Shown here in pieces: positions 8,285 to 9,412 of a stretch of 9,412 bases of DNA. Position 1 is the first letter of the stretch; every line of letters starts with the position of its first letter. The stretch comes from Thermodesulfobacteriota bacterium (GTDB taxonomy: Bacteria; Desulfobacterota; Desulfomonilia; Desulfomonilales; Desulfomonilaceae). The position numbers and the translations under genes are program-made. The notes under the pieces were generated by a model. It had not been told where the DNA came from and did not search any database. It saw only the letters and a list, made by a program, of their open reading frames with translations. Location: the NCBI GenBank assembly GCA_030837305.1, contig JAUPKT010000513.1, positions 1-9,412 of the forward strand, in the 5' to 3' direction.

Positions 8285-8305
8285 CCCCGTGCCGAACGAC
8301 CGGGG
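8285..8305 (+). other. GC-rich hairpin between atpG and atpD
   Basis: CCCCG (8285-8289) pairs with CGGGG (8301-8305) across an 11-base loop, starting right after the atpG stop. The following bases (AGAAACG) are not a T-run, so termination is unlikely. It may help set relative expression of atpG and atpD. Only the pairing is seen. Confidence 0.35.
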
Positions 8306-8329
8306 AGAAACGTTTATAAGACCATTTGA

Positions 8330-9412
<1,083 letters not shown>

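Overview
The window looks like a core chromosomal segment of a Gram-negative, rod-shaped bacterium, most likely a deltaproteobacterium in the broad sense (Desulfobacterota, for example a sulfate-reducing or syntrophic lineage). This is inference. It rests on three things: an F-type ATP synthase operon that starts with paired b' and b subunit genes and has no a or c subunit genes next to them; a signal-peptide-like extension on the b subunit; and a bactofilin gene beside the operon. All genes are on the + strand. There are no mobile elements, CRISPR arrays, tRNAs or rRNAs, and no gene-free stretch over about 200 bases.

The left third (1-3440) is a cell-elongation (rod complex) cluster. It holds the 3' end of mreD, then mrdA (PBP2 transpeptidase) and rodA (SEDS glycosyltransferase). 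mreD and mrdA are almost contiguous. mrdA and rodA are separated by 160 bases that hold a strong imperfect hairpin and a possible 19-codon ORF. rodA is broken by a clear one-base frameshift near 3069-3071, just before the segment that encodes the catalytic Asp. It is either a sequence error or a real lesion.

The middle (3574-4080) is a bactofilin gene with a strong Shine-Dalgarno site. It encodes another cell-shape or cytoskeletal protein and links the morphogenesis genes to the ATP synthase genes. The next 201 bases carry a sigma70-type promoter candidate with a perfect TTGACA -35 box, followed by a leader with a possible 15-codon upstream ORF that overlaps the first atp start codon.

The right part (4282-9412) is atpF'-atpF-atpH-atpA-atpG-atpD, coding for b', b, delta, alpha, gamma and beta. 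The first three genes overlap by 1-4 bases and atpA follows after 6 bases. atpG is flanked on both sides by roughly 70-base spacers containing small hairpins. atpD runs off the window end after 352 codons, and atpC (epsilon) would be expected next. The products form the peripheral stalk (b'b delta) and catalytic head (alpha3 beta3 gamma). The membrane a and c subunits must be encoded elsewhere.

No wholly new system is evident. The items most worth a second look are the rodA frameshift, the two short leader ORFs, the spacers around atpG, and an insertion in the beta subunit.
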